64,000 nt of DNA from Arbacia lixula (lineage: Eukaryota; Echinodermata; Echinoidea; Arbacioida; Arbaciidae): assembly GCA_963669155.1 (NCBI GenBank), contig OZ022578.1:9315730-9379729 (forward strand), written 5' to 3'. Shown in pieces: positions 23,166 to 35,500 of the stretch. Both the position numbers and the translations under genes were made by a program. Each line of letters opens with the position of its first letter. Within the stretch, counting starts at the first letter, position 1. The notes below the pieces were generated by a model. The model worked only from the letters and a program-made list of their open reading frames with translations, searched no databases and had not been told where the DNA came from.

Positions 23166-26100
23166 CCATGGCTGCCTGCTTTCTGGTGCCAGAGCCAGAG
23201 CGTTGCTTGGCCAGGGAGCCATTGTTTGTCAGCTTTAAGATCTCATAGATATCCAGGGCCTCTCCTGCATGGAAGAACAAGGAAGTAAAGTAGAAATGTA
23301 TGATATTTATTAAAAACAATCAATGATTGCATATCAGTGGACCAAATTCACGTGGCTAACAAAGATAAATGAGTATATTAATAGCAAATATATGAATATA
23401 CATTTTCAGCACAATGAAACTCAAAAACAAGATCAGTAAAACAAGGCATTAGCAATATTGTGTCTCGCCCACTTGCAAAAATAACCAGAAATATCGCGAT
23501 CTCCGTTGCTACGCAAAAGAATTGTATCCCTGGCTGATTGTGAAATATCTGCCATAGAATGTAACATTCCATAAATGAGAAGGGCTATTTCACGCAATGC
23601 TACTTCCTCTTTCTACTCCCCCTCCCCCACCTTCCCCCTTCTTTGAGATGGAATAAAAAGCCTCCACGAAGTTCTATTAGATTAGACAAAGACAAAACAG
23701 GATGATAATCAGTTACACAATAGAGGAGGTACCCCCAGTGCATCTATGACCCAAGTTAGGTTGTAATCCAAGCGACCTATGTGAAGTTATTTGTCAAAAG
23801 AGAGTCTTGCAGGTAAACTTTAACGTATGACCTCAAATGACCTTTGACCTTATCCTGTGACCTCCAACAGCACCATAACATGAAGGTACCCCCAGTGCAT
23901 CTATGACCCAAGTTAGGTTGTAATCCAAGCAATCCATGTGAAGTTATTTGTCAAAAGAGAGTCTTGCAGGTAAACTTTAACGTATGACCTCAAATGACCT
24001 TTGACCTTATCCTGTGACCTCCAACAGTACCATAACATGAAGGTACCCCTAGTGCATCTATGACCCAAGTTAGGTTGTAATCCAAGCAACCTATGTGAAG
24101 TTATTTGTCAAAAGAGAGTCTTGCAGGTAAACTTTAACATTTGTGACGGACGACGGACGACGGACGACGGACGACGGACGGACGACGGACGGACGACGGA
24201 CGGACGACGGACGGACGCCATTTGGATCCCTTATTCTTGCCTTCACCTCCGGTGGGCGAGACAAAAAGTAGAGCAATTCGACTGCCACGCAGTCGATAAA
24301 TATGCCTCCGCCTCTTTGCTAGCTCTATTTAGATTATTTTCAGAAAATCTGTTTGTTTGGTTGGAAATGTTCCAGTCAATTCCTATGTGAAATGAAAATA
24401 CATTTATTCTCTTTTTGTATGTTTAGCGAAGTTTGGCAATGTTCATTTGACCTTTGACCTCTCACTTCTTTGACTTCCAATCTAACCAGTCTGTCTAAAT
24501 CCATCCTTGTATCCTTGATTCTTGTACCATGTTTTCTTGAAATGCATAATTGGATTGGGATTTATTGTGAAAAGTATCAATTTGGGGGCAATTTTCAGCA
24601 AATTTTGGCAAAGTTCATAAACCTTTGACCTCTGACCTTTCAGGAATTTTACCCAAACTTTCACCAGTCTACCTTCATGAAGTGACACATCTCTGTACCA
24701 TGTTTGTTTAAATTAAATCATTAGATTTGGATTCAATGTGAAAAATAGCCAATTTTGACAAAGTTCATTGACCTTTGACCTCTAAACTTTCAGGAATTTT
24801 ACCCAAAATGTCACCAATCTACCTCCAAGTAGTGATCCACCTTTGTACCATGTTTGATGAGAATTGTATCCTTGGATTTGGATTTAATGTGAAAAAGGTC
24901 AATTTTGGCAATTTTTCACAATGTTCATTGACCTTTGACCTTTGACCTCAATCAGATTTGACCCCAATTTTACACACTTCATTGGTTTTATGCAATACAC
25001 ACATGTACCAACTTTGAAGCAAATCTGGTTCACGGTTCTCAAGATATTGCCTAAACGGATTCGGGACGGACGGACATACGTACGTACGTACGGACGGACG
25101 GACAACCCGAAAACATAAGGCTTCCTCCACTTTGTGGCGGAGGCATAAAAAGAACAATAATGAAGGAGGAGAAAGGTACATGTAATACAAATTGTTGGTT
25201 CGAGTAACCCAATGAGGCTGCATTCTGGTAGGCTGATAACAAGGGAAGTAACAATTCACCTTTTACATCTTTTCAGTTCTCTTTCTGACCTTTGTCAATC
25301 ATTATGAAAGATACTACTTTATGTATGTATGTACTCCATATATGTCTAAATAAACTGTCACCATGGAAACCTACAACTCATAGATATAAGTGTTTTCAAT
25401 GGATGGTAAAGTGTGTTTATAATTTCTAAAAAGTAGTTTGGTGCTGACCTTGAGGGATGCCATAGCCCTGAAGCAGTCCGTGGGGATTGGAGGGAGTCTG
25501 GCAGTCCATGGAGACTTCTTTCCTCAGTACAGTATCAATGTCCACTGCACTGAAGAAAGCCACAGACTGCCAAGAAGAAGCACAAGATGATAGAGAGAGA
25601 AATTAATATATTATAACATGTGTGTGTTTATAAGAGAAACCTCTCAATAGAGTAAAAAAATGTTTTAATGTGAGCCATGCTGACCTAAAAATAATGCGGC
25701 TTTCTCATGTTAACAAAATAAATCTTTGCCCTAGCTGTTCAAAAAAAAATGAAACACTTTCCAATTTTTTAAAAACTCTAATCAAGCTAAAATTTACACA
25801 TCATACAGTCAAAGGATGTCAATTTTTTTAGAAGCAGGTTTCATGATTTTCACATTTGGACAAGTTTGGACCTTAAAATGATTGTGTATGACACCAATGC
25901 CCACTGTGCATCACACATGTCAATCCACAAGGTCTTTTCTGCAAGAAGCATCATGAATTACTAATGACACTATGTGATGGCAGTTGCTAGGGGATTCACA
26001 TGTGTAACGCACAATGACCGTTGTTGTGTACTGAATTATTTATCTGATACACACAAAGTTTTTGGTCTAAATTTGGCCAAAAATAAAAATCTCATGACAT

Positions 26101-29100
26101 ATACAAATTATAATTAATAATAATAATAATAATAATGGTTATTTATCTGCGCTATACACAAAAAGTATCACAGCGCTTACAATCAGATATAAAATATAAA
26201 TATATAAATTAAATTGCATCAATCATTGGAGTTCTCAACTGTGCCAGATGAGGCCTGGTGGCCTCTTGCTTGCTGCTTCGTTCACCAACAATTTAAGGGA
26301 CAAGCCCGGTCAGCACATTATTCACAGAAGCTCTAGTATAGCACTTGAGGCCACCAGGCCCCAGATGGGACCAGCAATTAGAAGAAAAATGATTGATGAA
26401 ATGTTGCCAAATCCTCCTCCCAAGCCCAAGTCTCACCTGTGGTAGGTCATCCATGTCCATGTTGTGAGCAAACATAGCCCTGGTCAGGAGGTTGGTGATC
26501 TGCAGGGCTAGGGCAGCACGGTACCGGTCTTCACTCCGCACCAGGTAGCGGACTTCGTCGTGAATGCTGATGCAGAAGCGGCCGTCGATGCCGTAGCTCT
26601 CAAACAACCAGCGCATGCAGACCAGCATAAGGTGCAGATAGTCCACCGCAGAGCTCTGCACCACCCAGTTCACACGGCTTGTCAGGAACTACGTCAGATG
26701 TTTAAAATGGTTTTAAATTGGTGGTTAAAACATCATGCCACCCAGGGGCTGAATAAGCATTTCTCGTAATGCATTCAGTTATCTCTACAACTGTGTAGAA
26801 ATGAGTTATGACATTCAACTATATCTAGTGATCTAGTTTTCATCAATGGAATGCACTCTGAATCTATTAGCTTTTACAACTCAAACAAACACCGGACAAG
26901 ATTTGAGGTTACTAGAAGTAACATGTTATTTAAAAAACATGCAAAAACATAACAAAAATGGTCTAGTGCGACATTTTGACAACAAAAACATTGATTGATT
27001 GATGCATATATATAAATATCATACTTATATGTTATGCAAAGTAATCTAAATAGTGAAATATAACAGTTCGTCCAACATGATTTTTCAATGATGTCCACGC
27101 TTGAACTTAATATATACTTTGGTGAAGGCGTATCTCATGAACGGGCAGCAGCTAGTCAGCTGGTAAGCAACTTCTATATTATATGGAAGCAGGTAAGGTT
27201 TTTGGAAAGATAAAATTAAAATCATTATGTATGTGTAACAAAAAGCAAAACACAATCTGGTGTAATAATGATAAATCAATAAATCAACAAAGTGAATTAA
27301 GCTCTTTAATAACTCCTTCATCTTTCTTTATACCTTCACCATGGTAACCCAACAAGCAAAAATGAGTTACCTCATTGTTGACAGTATCCGGCTGTAGGGC
27401 TCGACTGATGCTGCAGTGCAGTACCGGTGTCTTAGGGTTCTCAGACTGTGCTATCTCTTCCAGCTCATTGAACATAGCCGACTCGCTGATTAAAAAGTAG
27501 CCAAATGATTGAAAATAATCTCATTGAACATAGCCAACACTCTACATCTAAACAATTGAAAATATACGCACTCAACATAGCCGACACACCGATGAAAATG
27601 TATCCAAATGATTGAAATATGCTCATAGCTGACTCAATAAATGAAATATACTCATTGAACATAACTGACTAATTGAAAATATAGCCCAGCAGTCTTTCCA
27701 AGGACAACAACATGGTGCACTGTAAAATTCATTGAATATATGTGGTCTTTTATTTGTTCCACAAATATTTCTACCTGGTAATGAAGTCACACAATCTCAC
27801 TTGGAATCTCTAGTTGAGAAAAAACTAGAGCAATCGTGGCAGTCAATAAATATGCCTCCGCCTCTTTGCTATTCTCAGAAAATGTGCATGTTTGGTGGGC
27901 AATGTACCATTGCTCCTATGTGAAATGAAAATATCACATTTTTTTTTTCCAAGTTTGGCAATGTTCATTGACTTTTGACCTCTTACTTCTTTGACTTCCA
28001 ATCTAACCAGTCTGTCCATCCTTGTATCAAGTTTGTTTAAAATTAGCCAATTTTGGGCGAAGTTCATTGAACTTTGACGTTTCAGGAATTTTACCCAAAC
28101 TTCACCAGTCTACCTCCACAACGTGATACATCTCTGTACTATGTTTGGTTTGAATTGAATCATTAGTATTGGATTCAATGTGAAAAATATCTATTTGGGG
28201 GCAATTTTTAGCCAATTTTGGCAAAGTTCATTGACCTTTGATCTCTGACCTTTGAGAAATTTCACCAAAAATGTCATCAGTCTACCCCCCTAATAGTGAT
28301 CTATGTTTGCACCATGTTTGGTCGGTATTGCACCATTGGATTTGGGATATATTTTGAAAATTATCACTTAGGGGGCAATTTTTAGCTATTTTTTGGCAAA
28401 GTTCATTGACCTTTGACCTTTGAACTCTCAGGAGTTTTACCCAAACTTTCACCAGTCTACCTCCATGAAGTGATACATCTCTGTACCATGTTTGGTTAGA
28501 ACTGCCCCATTGGATTTGGATTTGGGTTTATTGTGAAAAATATCAATTTTTGCAAAGTTCATTGACCTTTGACCTTTGACCTCAATCAGATTTGACCCCA
28601 ATTTTAGACACTTCATTAGTTTCATGCAATACATACATGTACCAAGTTTGAAGCAAATCTGGTTCACGGTTCTCAAGATATTGCCTAAACGGATTCGGGA
28701 CGGACGGACGGACGGACAACCTGAAAACATAATGCCTCCGGCCACTTTGTTGCGGAGGTATAAAAATTATAAAACTTGCTGCAACTACTCACATCATTTC
28801 TGAGGTAAATCAAAAGTACAACAAAGGCCAGGTACAAACCTTCCACCATCCCATTTCCTTTTGTCTGTTATTTCCATGTCCTGTGAATCAAGGTAAATGG
28901 GTCTGCAAGAAAAATAAATAATCACTTAAATAAATAAACAACAACATTAATTGAGATCAAATGTACAAAATGACCGATATCAATTAAATAGAAATATAAC
29001 ACATTTCAAAACGTGCATAAAAAATTACATTGCTAGAAGCTTGATGTAATGATGTAATGAGAGTTCAAGAGCCAAAATTAATGTGCCAAAAATGGCCAGA

Positions 29101-32100
29101 AGCACTCATTTCAGAAACACCATTTCAGTAATCAAGATCAATTGCACAATAATCTACAACATTGTCTACAGAAATGTTTTCTCTTGGGACTGATTTAAAT
29201 AAAATGCAACGCAACTATTATTAAAGCTCCTAAATTGGCTCTCATTAGCATACCGTAATCAAATTAATCTGTCTAAATGCTGAATAAATCAGTGCCACAC
29301 TTCAGCATGAGAACAGTTTGAGGATTGAGTAAACTTTCAGTCATATTTTTTGTTTAAATATCAAATATAACACAATCATGCTGGTTGGCTGCTCTACAAA
29401 TAGCTGATGTTATCTTCATCATCACCAATGTCTTATGTGTGTTTACTTCAGCAGAGATAACATTGATGTAAATTGTTCTCCTACTCCCTTCTGAGTAGTT
29501 GATAAACTTACTGCTGGCTCTGTGCTTTCTTGGAGAGATCTTTAAGTTCTTCTAGTGTCAGCCACCCTGCCTCCTCCCTTTCCTCTTCCTCCTCAATCCC
29601 TTGCTCTTGCCTTATCTGCTGCTGTAGTGCCTGGCCTGTAGGTGACAGGTGGTACCTGGAAGAGGGCCGGGGCAGGTCCAGAAGGTATGAACTGACCCAG
29701 CAGAACGACTATGCACAATATTGCCAAATCTGTCTATAATGATCAGCCATAGGGAAAAAGATTTACAGGCAGGTGGTCTTTATGGACAGTGGGATTACCA
29801 GACTGGTTAGACTCATTTTCCACCGAACTAAACCGGTAGCTTGATGACCTACTTTGTGCTGTGACTTATGCTATCACTCCACATTTTGAGTCACAAGAGG
29901 CAGTTCACACAACTAATATATCCTCTGTGGAACAAATTGACTAACACATGAAAGCTTTTAGGGCAAATAATTAGTTTGTAAGAAATCATTACATTCAACA
30001 CCTGATTTCTGTTTGCAGTCAAAGCAAGTTGTTCTCAAGATCTTATTGTCCATTATATCTGAGGGGAAAAGATCTGTAGAGTTTACACGTACAGTCGTCT
30101 TCCTTTGGTTGCCATGTAGATGTCTCTGGCTTTCTGCCTAGCCTCATCTTGGCCAAGTCGGTGGTTGAACTGCATCAGGAGCCTCATGGCAAACTTCTCC
30201 CCAGCACCATAGATCCGGCCATAGTTTATCACCTGCAGGCACGAGAGCAGTTAGTTATATGACCACACTAGGACAGTCTCTCTGTAACCCAGAAATGACT
30301 ACTATTATTACAGTCAGTGAGAGGAAGTATCATTCCAAGAGAAAGAGAGACAGAGAGAGGGAGAGAAAGGGAAAGGGAGAGAAAAATAAACAGCAAGAGG
30401 GAGAGAGACAGAGAGAAAGAGAAAAAGAGAGACAGAGGGAGAAAAACAAAGATACAGAGAGAGGGAGAGAAAGAAAAAGAGACAGAGAGAGGGATAGAAA
30501 GAGAAGGGGAGAGGGAAAGGGGAAAAAGAGAAAGGGAGAGAAAAGGGCAAAAAATAGCAAAAAATACACTTTTGACCTCTTATATTTTTTTAACAAATGC
30601 AAATATACATTCAAAGGAAGAAAAATGCAGAGAATAGAATTTCACTCATGCAGTAAAAAAAAAGTTCTAAAAAAGTTTTAAAAAATATGGGACATAGGAC
30701 AGGAAATTAAATTAAAGAAATGGAGGTGGGCTGGTCATCTGGCCAGGAGGAAAGATGATAGATAGATTTATAAATTAACCATCTGGACCCCAGGGCTAAC
30801 ACCAGAAGAAGAGGCAGGCAAAGAAGGTTGTGGATTGATGATATTAGAGATTATATTCCACATACTAAGAATGCTGCTATATGATTGGTCAAGAGTTGAT
30901 CATGTGATAAAGGGTAGTTTTGCCCATCTGATAACCTGAGGAAAAGTTCGTTACACTCTAGGTGATAGTACTTTTTGGTTTCGCTGATCCCTTCACTCCT
31001 CACAGTCCTAACGCGTGATCAATATTTTGAGTACGCGCGAAATAAAAGTGTGTTACACTCGGACTATCAACTGACAGTAGCTCTTCCTGACGCGTCCTAG
31101 TAACGCGCGTCTTAACGCGTCCTAGTAACGCGCGTCTTAACGCGTGTTCCCCATGGCAGCGGCTCAGGGTTAGGTAGAGAAGTAAGCATTATTTTTGTAC
31201 GTCAAATTGTCATTTTTGGTATAGATAGTTGGTTTCAGATGTGGAATATAAAGCAAAAAATCAAGGTTTGGTTTCAGGTAATGAGACGAACTTATCACTT
31301 CCTCGGCGATCTGAATGTATACGCTTTCTTTCCTCAGCTGCGCTTCGGAAAGATAGCTACATCCAGATCGCCTCGGAAGTGATAGTTCGTCCCATCACCC
31401 TCACCAACGTTGATTATTTGCTTAATATGGTAGCATGACATGGAAATGAACGGCACGAGATAGATGAAAATGGAAAAATGATGAGGAGGCATTCCTTCAG
31501 CAGTGGAGAGAAATAGGCTAGAGATAGTAAGTGAATACCAATATATAAAGGATGCTCCTAAAATTTTGAGAAAGAAAAATCATATTTTGGTTAGAAAAAT
31601 AATTTTGTATTATGTTACCACTAAGATGATACTGGTTGGCAGGTGTTCCCTGTTCATACCTTGGCATGTTCTCTGCTGATTTCTACGGTGGAGGCCGTCA
31701 CGCTGTGCATGTCTGTGCCCGCACTCCTCTTCCCTTGCAGCATCATCCAGCTGAATGCTGTACAGCCTACAAAACAATCAAATAACTAGAGCCTCACAAA
31801 GCGCCTTGAGTTTATAATGGAAGGAAAGGATTAAGTGGCCGTTAACCCATTCACTACTCACAAACAGGTACTGACCCAGAAATGTACCTATCGCAGCTTG
31901 ATTAACTGTATTTTAATGTGTGCAATCAGTATTTCAATAGTTTAGCTACCATGTAAGATCGTATTTGTGGATCTTTCTTTCAGAAATGCTGTTAAAAGAG
32001 GATTTTAGTCAACATTGTATGTCCAACTCGGTAAAAAAAAATTGAATCATAATACACATTGCATGAATTGGTGGCACTATTTTCAGTTTGAACACAACCA

Positions 32101-32518
32101 CTATACAGTGGCTGGGTCGACGAAGACTCTTTGTTTTTAACAGGCAACAAATACTGGTCTTAGAATCTGGTAGTATTTAGGTGAATTCTCTTGAATCTGC
32201 TGACAATCATCCATGCTGGGAGGAAGGGGGAAGCTAGAGGTTTGAGAGAATCCTTTTTCAATCGTTGCTTAAGTTGACTTGATGATTTGTTTGTGTGGAC
32301 TTGTTTATATCTCAGAACCTTGTTCTAAAGATACAATGGAAGCAGATACATTTTCTTTTATACATATCATTTAAATAATTACCATGGAAACCACCAAAGT
32401 TCTTATCTCCCAGCAGGGCAGCAATCCAGAGTTCTTGTGAGTCAACATCTGCTCCGACAAAGTGATAGCCAGGCGGGCATTGAACCATGGACTTGAGCTC
32501 ACTACCCACACGGTCAGT
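23158..32518 (-). CDS. POLG: POLG exons 14-22: family A polymerase domain
   Basis: Exons: 32383-32518, 31660-31766, 30093-30232, 29512-29655, 28840-28902, 27371-27485, 26437-26688, 25449-25566, 23158-23264. Motif A is [18 protein letters not shown] (catalytic D near 872). Motif B is [16 protein letters not shown], with R925, K929, Y933, Y937 at the same spacing as human R943, K947, Y951, Y955. Motif C is [13 protein letters not shown]1126-D1127. The C-terminus is [19 protein letters not shown]. Exon 17 has an acidic insert (EEEEEREE). All catalytic residues are present. Confidence 0.98.
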
Positions 32519-35500
32519 CTGCAGCGCAGAGAATGCAAATTCAACATCAGCTCAGATACACAATTCCAATCTCCTTGAAGAATTATCATCAAGTGATATT
32601 TGTCTATGTGTCTCATTTCTTTTTTAATGTTTGAAACAGATATAATAAATGTGAACTGAGTAACTGATGCTGCATCAAAAGCATGAAGTGAAACGGTATT
32701 AAATTTCATTCTTGGTATTTAAAGGAAATGTTCAATGATTTTACATATGGCCATATTTCACACCAATGCAAAGTTTATATATAATATTTATATCACTACT
32801 TAACTACTGTATATGCCATATATATTGCGAGGTTTTTATTTTCGCGAATTTCGTGAGTCTGGACTATTCGCGAAATTACTAATACGACATGCTCAAGCAC
32901 ATGTACTTCCAGTACTAGTACTCCATGATCGCGAATTTAACCACTCACGAAATTGCCGGGAAGTCCTGATTCGCGAAAATGTAGACTTGCAAAATATATG
33001 GCGTATACAGTACATGGAGGTAGAAATTTTTGGTAAAATTCCTGAAAGGTTGATGAACTTTGTCAAAATTGGCTAAAATTGCAAAAATCTTATTTTCTAC
33101 AAATTAATGAATAGGTTAATAATCAAATTTTGACCATACTTGTTACAAAGATGGATAACTGCATTAAGATAGATTGGATAGATTGAAAACTTGTCAAAGT
33201 AGTGAAAGGTCAAAGGTCAATAAACTTTGCCAAACTTGCCTCAACATAACCCCCCCAAATGATATTTTTTGCAATTACTAGAAATTGAATGGTTTGATTC
33301 CAACTGTGAATTCAATGGTACATTTTCAGCAAAACCTGCAAGTTTTCTGAGCATAGAAAATTATCAATTTCAATGAAGCTAACAAAATAGCAAAAGTATA
33401 TTTATTAACTGCATGTCAGTCAAATTGCTCTAGTTTTTGTTGTGTTTTACAATACCCACCCTCCACTCAACAATTAACATTCCAAGCTTGACCACAAAGA
33501 GTTTCCTACCCTGGCGTTGCTAGCGGTCAGCCATGTTGGCTCCACAGCTCGCCTGGTCACCGTTCCGGCCGTGATGACCCTTGGGATGATGGCACCATAG
33601 CAACCCTCCTCTTCATACTCAGGATTCCGTCTAACTGATGGCGGTAAGTCCCCTTTCTCCAGGCTGACCACCATCTGAGAACTACCGTAACAAGGTAGGG
33701 TCAAAGACACCATTAATGATCAGTGACGTATAAGGGATCAGTCAATCTGAACACTACCCGAACAAGGTATGGTCAAGGACATCATGAATGATCAGTTACA
33801 TATAAGGGATCAGTCAATCTGAACACTACCCGAACAAGGTAGGGTCAAAGACACCATTAATGATCAGTGACGTATAAGGGATCAGTCAATCTGAACACTA
33901 CCCGAACAAGGTATGGTCAAGGACATCATGAATGATCAGTTGCATATAAGGGATCAGTCAATCTGAACACTACCCGAACAAGGTATGGTCAAGGACATCA
34001 TGAATGATCAGTTACATATAAGGGATCAGTCGATGAGAACTACCGGGACAGGGTAAAGTCAAGTTCACCATGAAGAGAATGAGAAGCATACCGAGGGTGT
34101 TAGTTTCCTCACATCAGACTTGAGAGTCACCCACAAAGACATCTTTATTTTCTCACACGATCAACCTCAACCATCAATGACATAAATAATTGCATCAGTA
34201 CAAAACGTGGGCACGCTATAATGTTCCAATGCTTTATCATTATTGCTTGCATTAAGTGAATGAGTGAGCCCTGTAGATCCTTGTTCTGCCACACTGCCAT
34301 CAATATATACAGTATAGCCAAGGCTGCATGCTTTGGTCACTCCTGAGTTATCACAGGAGAAAAACTAGAGGGCAGTCAGATAGTAGAATATTTCTGGTAT
34401 TTGGACTGGCAACAATATATTCCATCATTCCACAACATATTTTCTGCTGCTGAAATTGTGGTTAGACTACACAAAGATTGGCACTCCAAATTCCAATATT
34501 GTAAAACTGGTTATTTTTGTAGCACACCACACCTACAACATATTTATGAGATGTTATTTTTGCGCACAAGAAATATTTGTCATCTGTCATCATTTGTCAA
34601 CGCCTCACAACACCAAACATGCGCACAAGTTGAATGCCAGTACTGGTAAATGCAGGCTGGTTTTAAATTTGTGGTGATGTTAAACTTGCGCTTGCTTCGT
34701 TTTACAGTTTTGCAGTAGCCAATATTTTGGTAGTTTCCCAATATTCTGATGGCTCCTGTTCATACCAATATGTACATAAACTCCACACTCTTTCCAATTT
34801 TGGCCACAAACCTAAAATTTGTTTGAAGTCTTTTTTAAATTTGTTCTGACCTGACTCTCTTCTGTGCATTCCTCCAGAATGATATGAGTTTGTTGATCTC
34901 CAGGATGCGGTCTGCCTGCGCCCCGCCCCCAGAGCCTAGGGTGCCATCCTCCACCTTGTTCAGGAAGTCCTTGGCCAGTGGGCTGCCTACATTAACATCA
35001 CCTCCATCCTACACCATGGGAGAAACAGACTCGTTAGTGGCTTGGCCAGTGGGCTGCCTACATTAACATCACCTCCATCCTACACCATGGGAGAAAAAAA
35101 GACCCCATATTGGAAATTAATCATTATAGATTAATTAGTTCCAATCTGGTAGTTGCAATTTTCCCTAAAAAACAACAAAATTGAGTTAACAAGAGGAAAC
35201 AACAATTATTTCTAAAGGTATCACATAAACGAGATACAGATGGATGGACAGATAGCCAACCTGGAAGAATAACGCCACTGGCCACCTCAAGACAGAGGCA
35301 TGAAAAAAAAAAGAAGAAAGAAGAAAGGAGCACCAAAGATCTTTAAACATATTGGCATATATCATAAGCTATGCCATGTTAATCGACATTTAAGAAAAAT
35401 AATAAACAAATAACACCATTTGTCTAGTACATAGTACTTCGCAAAAGTCTTCACACAGTCAAGAGAAAAAGAAGGAAGACAAACTACTTGCAGAAAGGAA

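Noticed and set aside
30259-30681. Open frames of 94-140 codons on both strands
   Set aside because: They lie in the GA-only tract; the products are Arg/Glu/Lys or Leu/Ser/Phe runs produced by low complexity.
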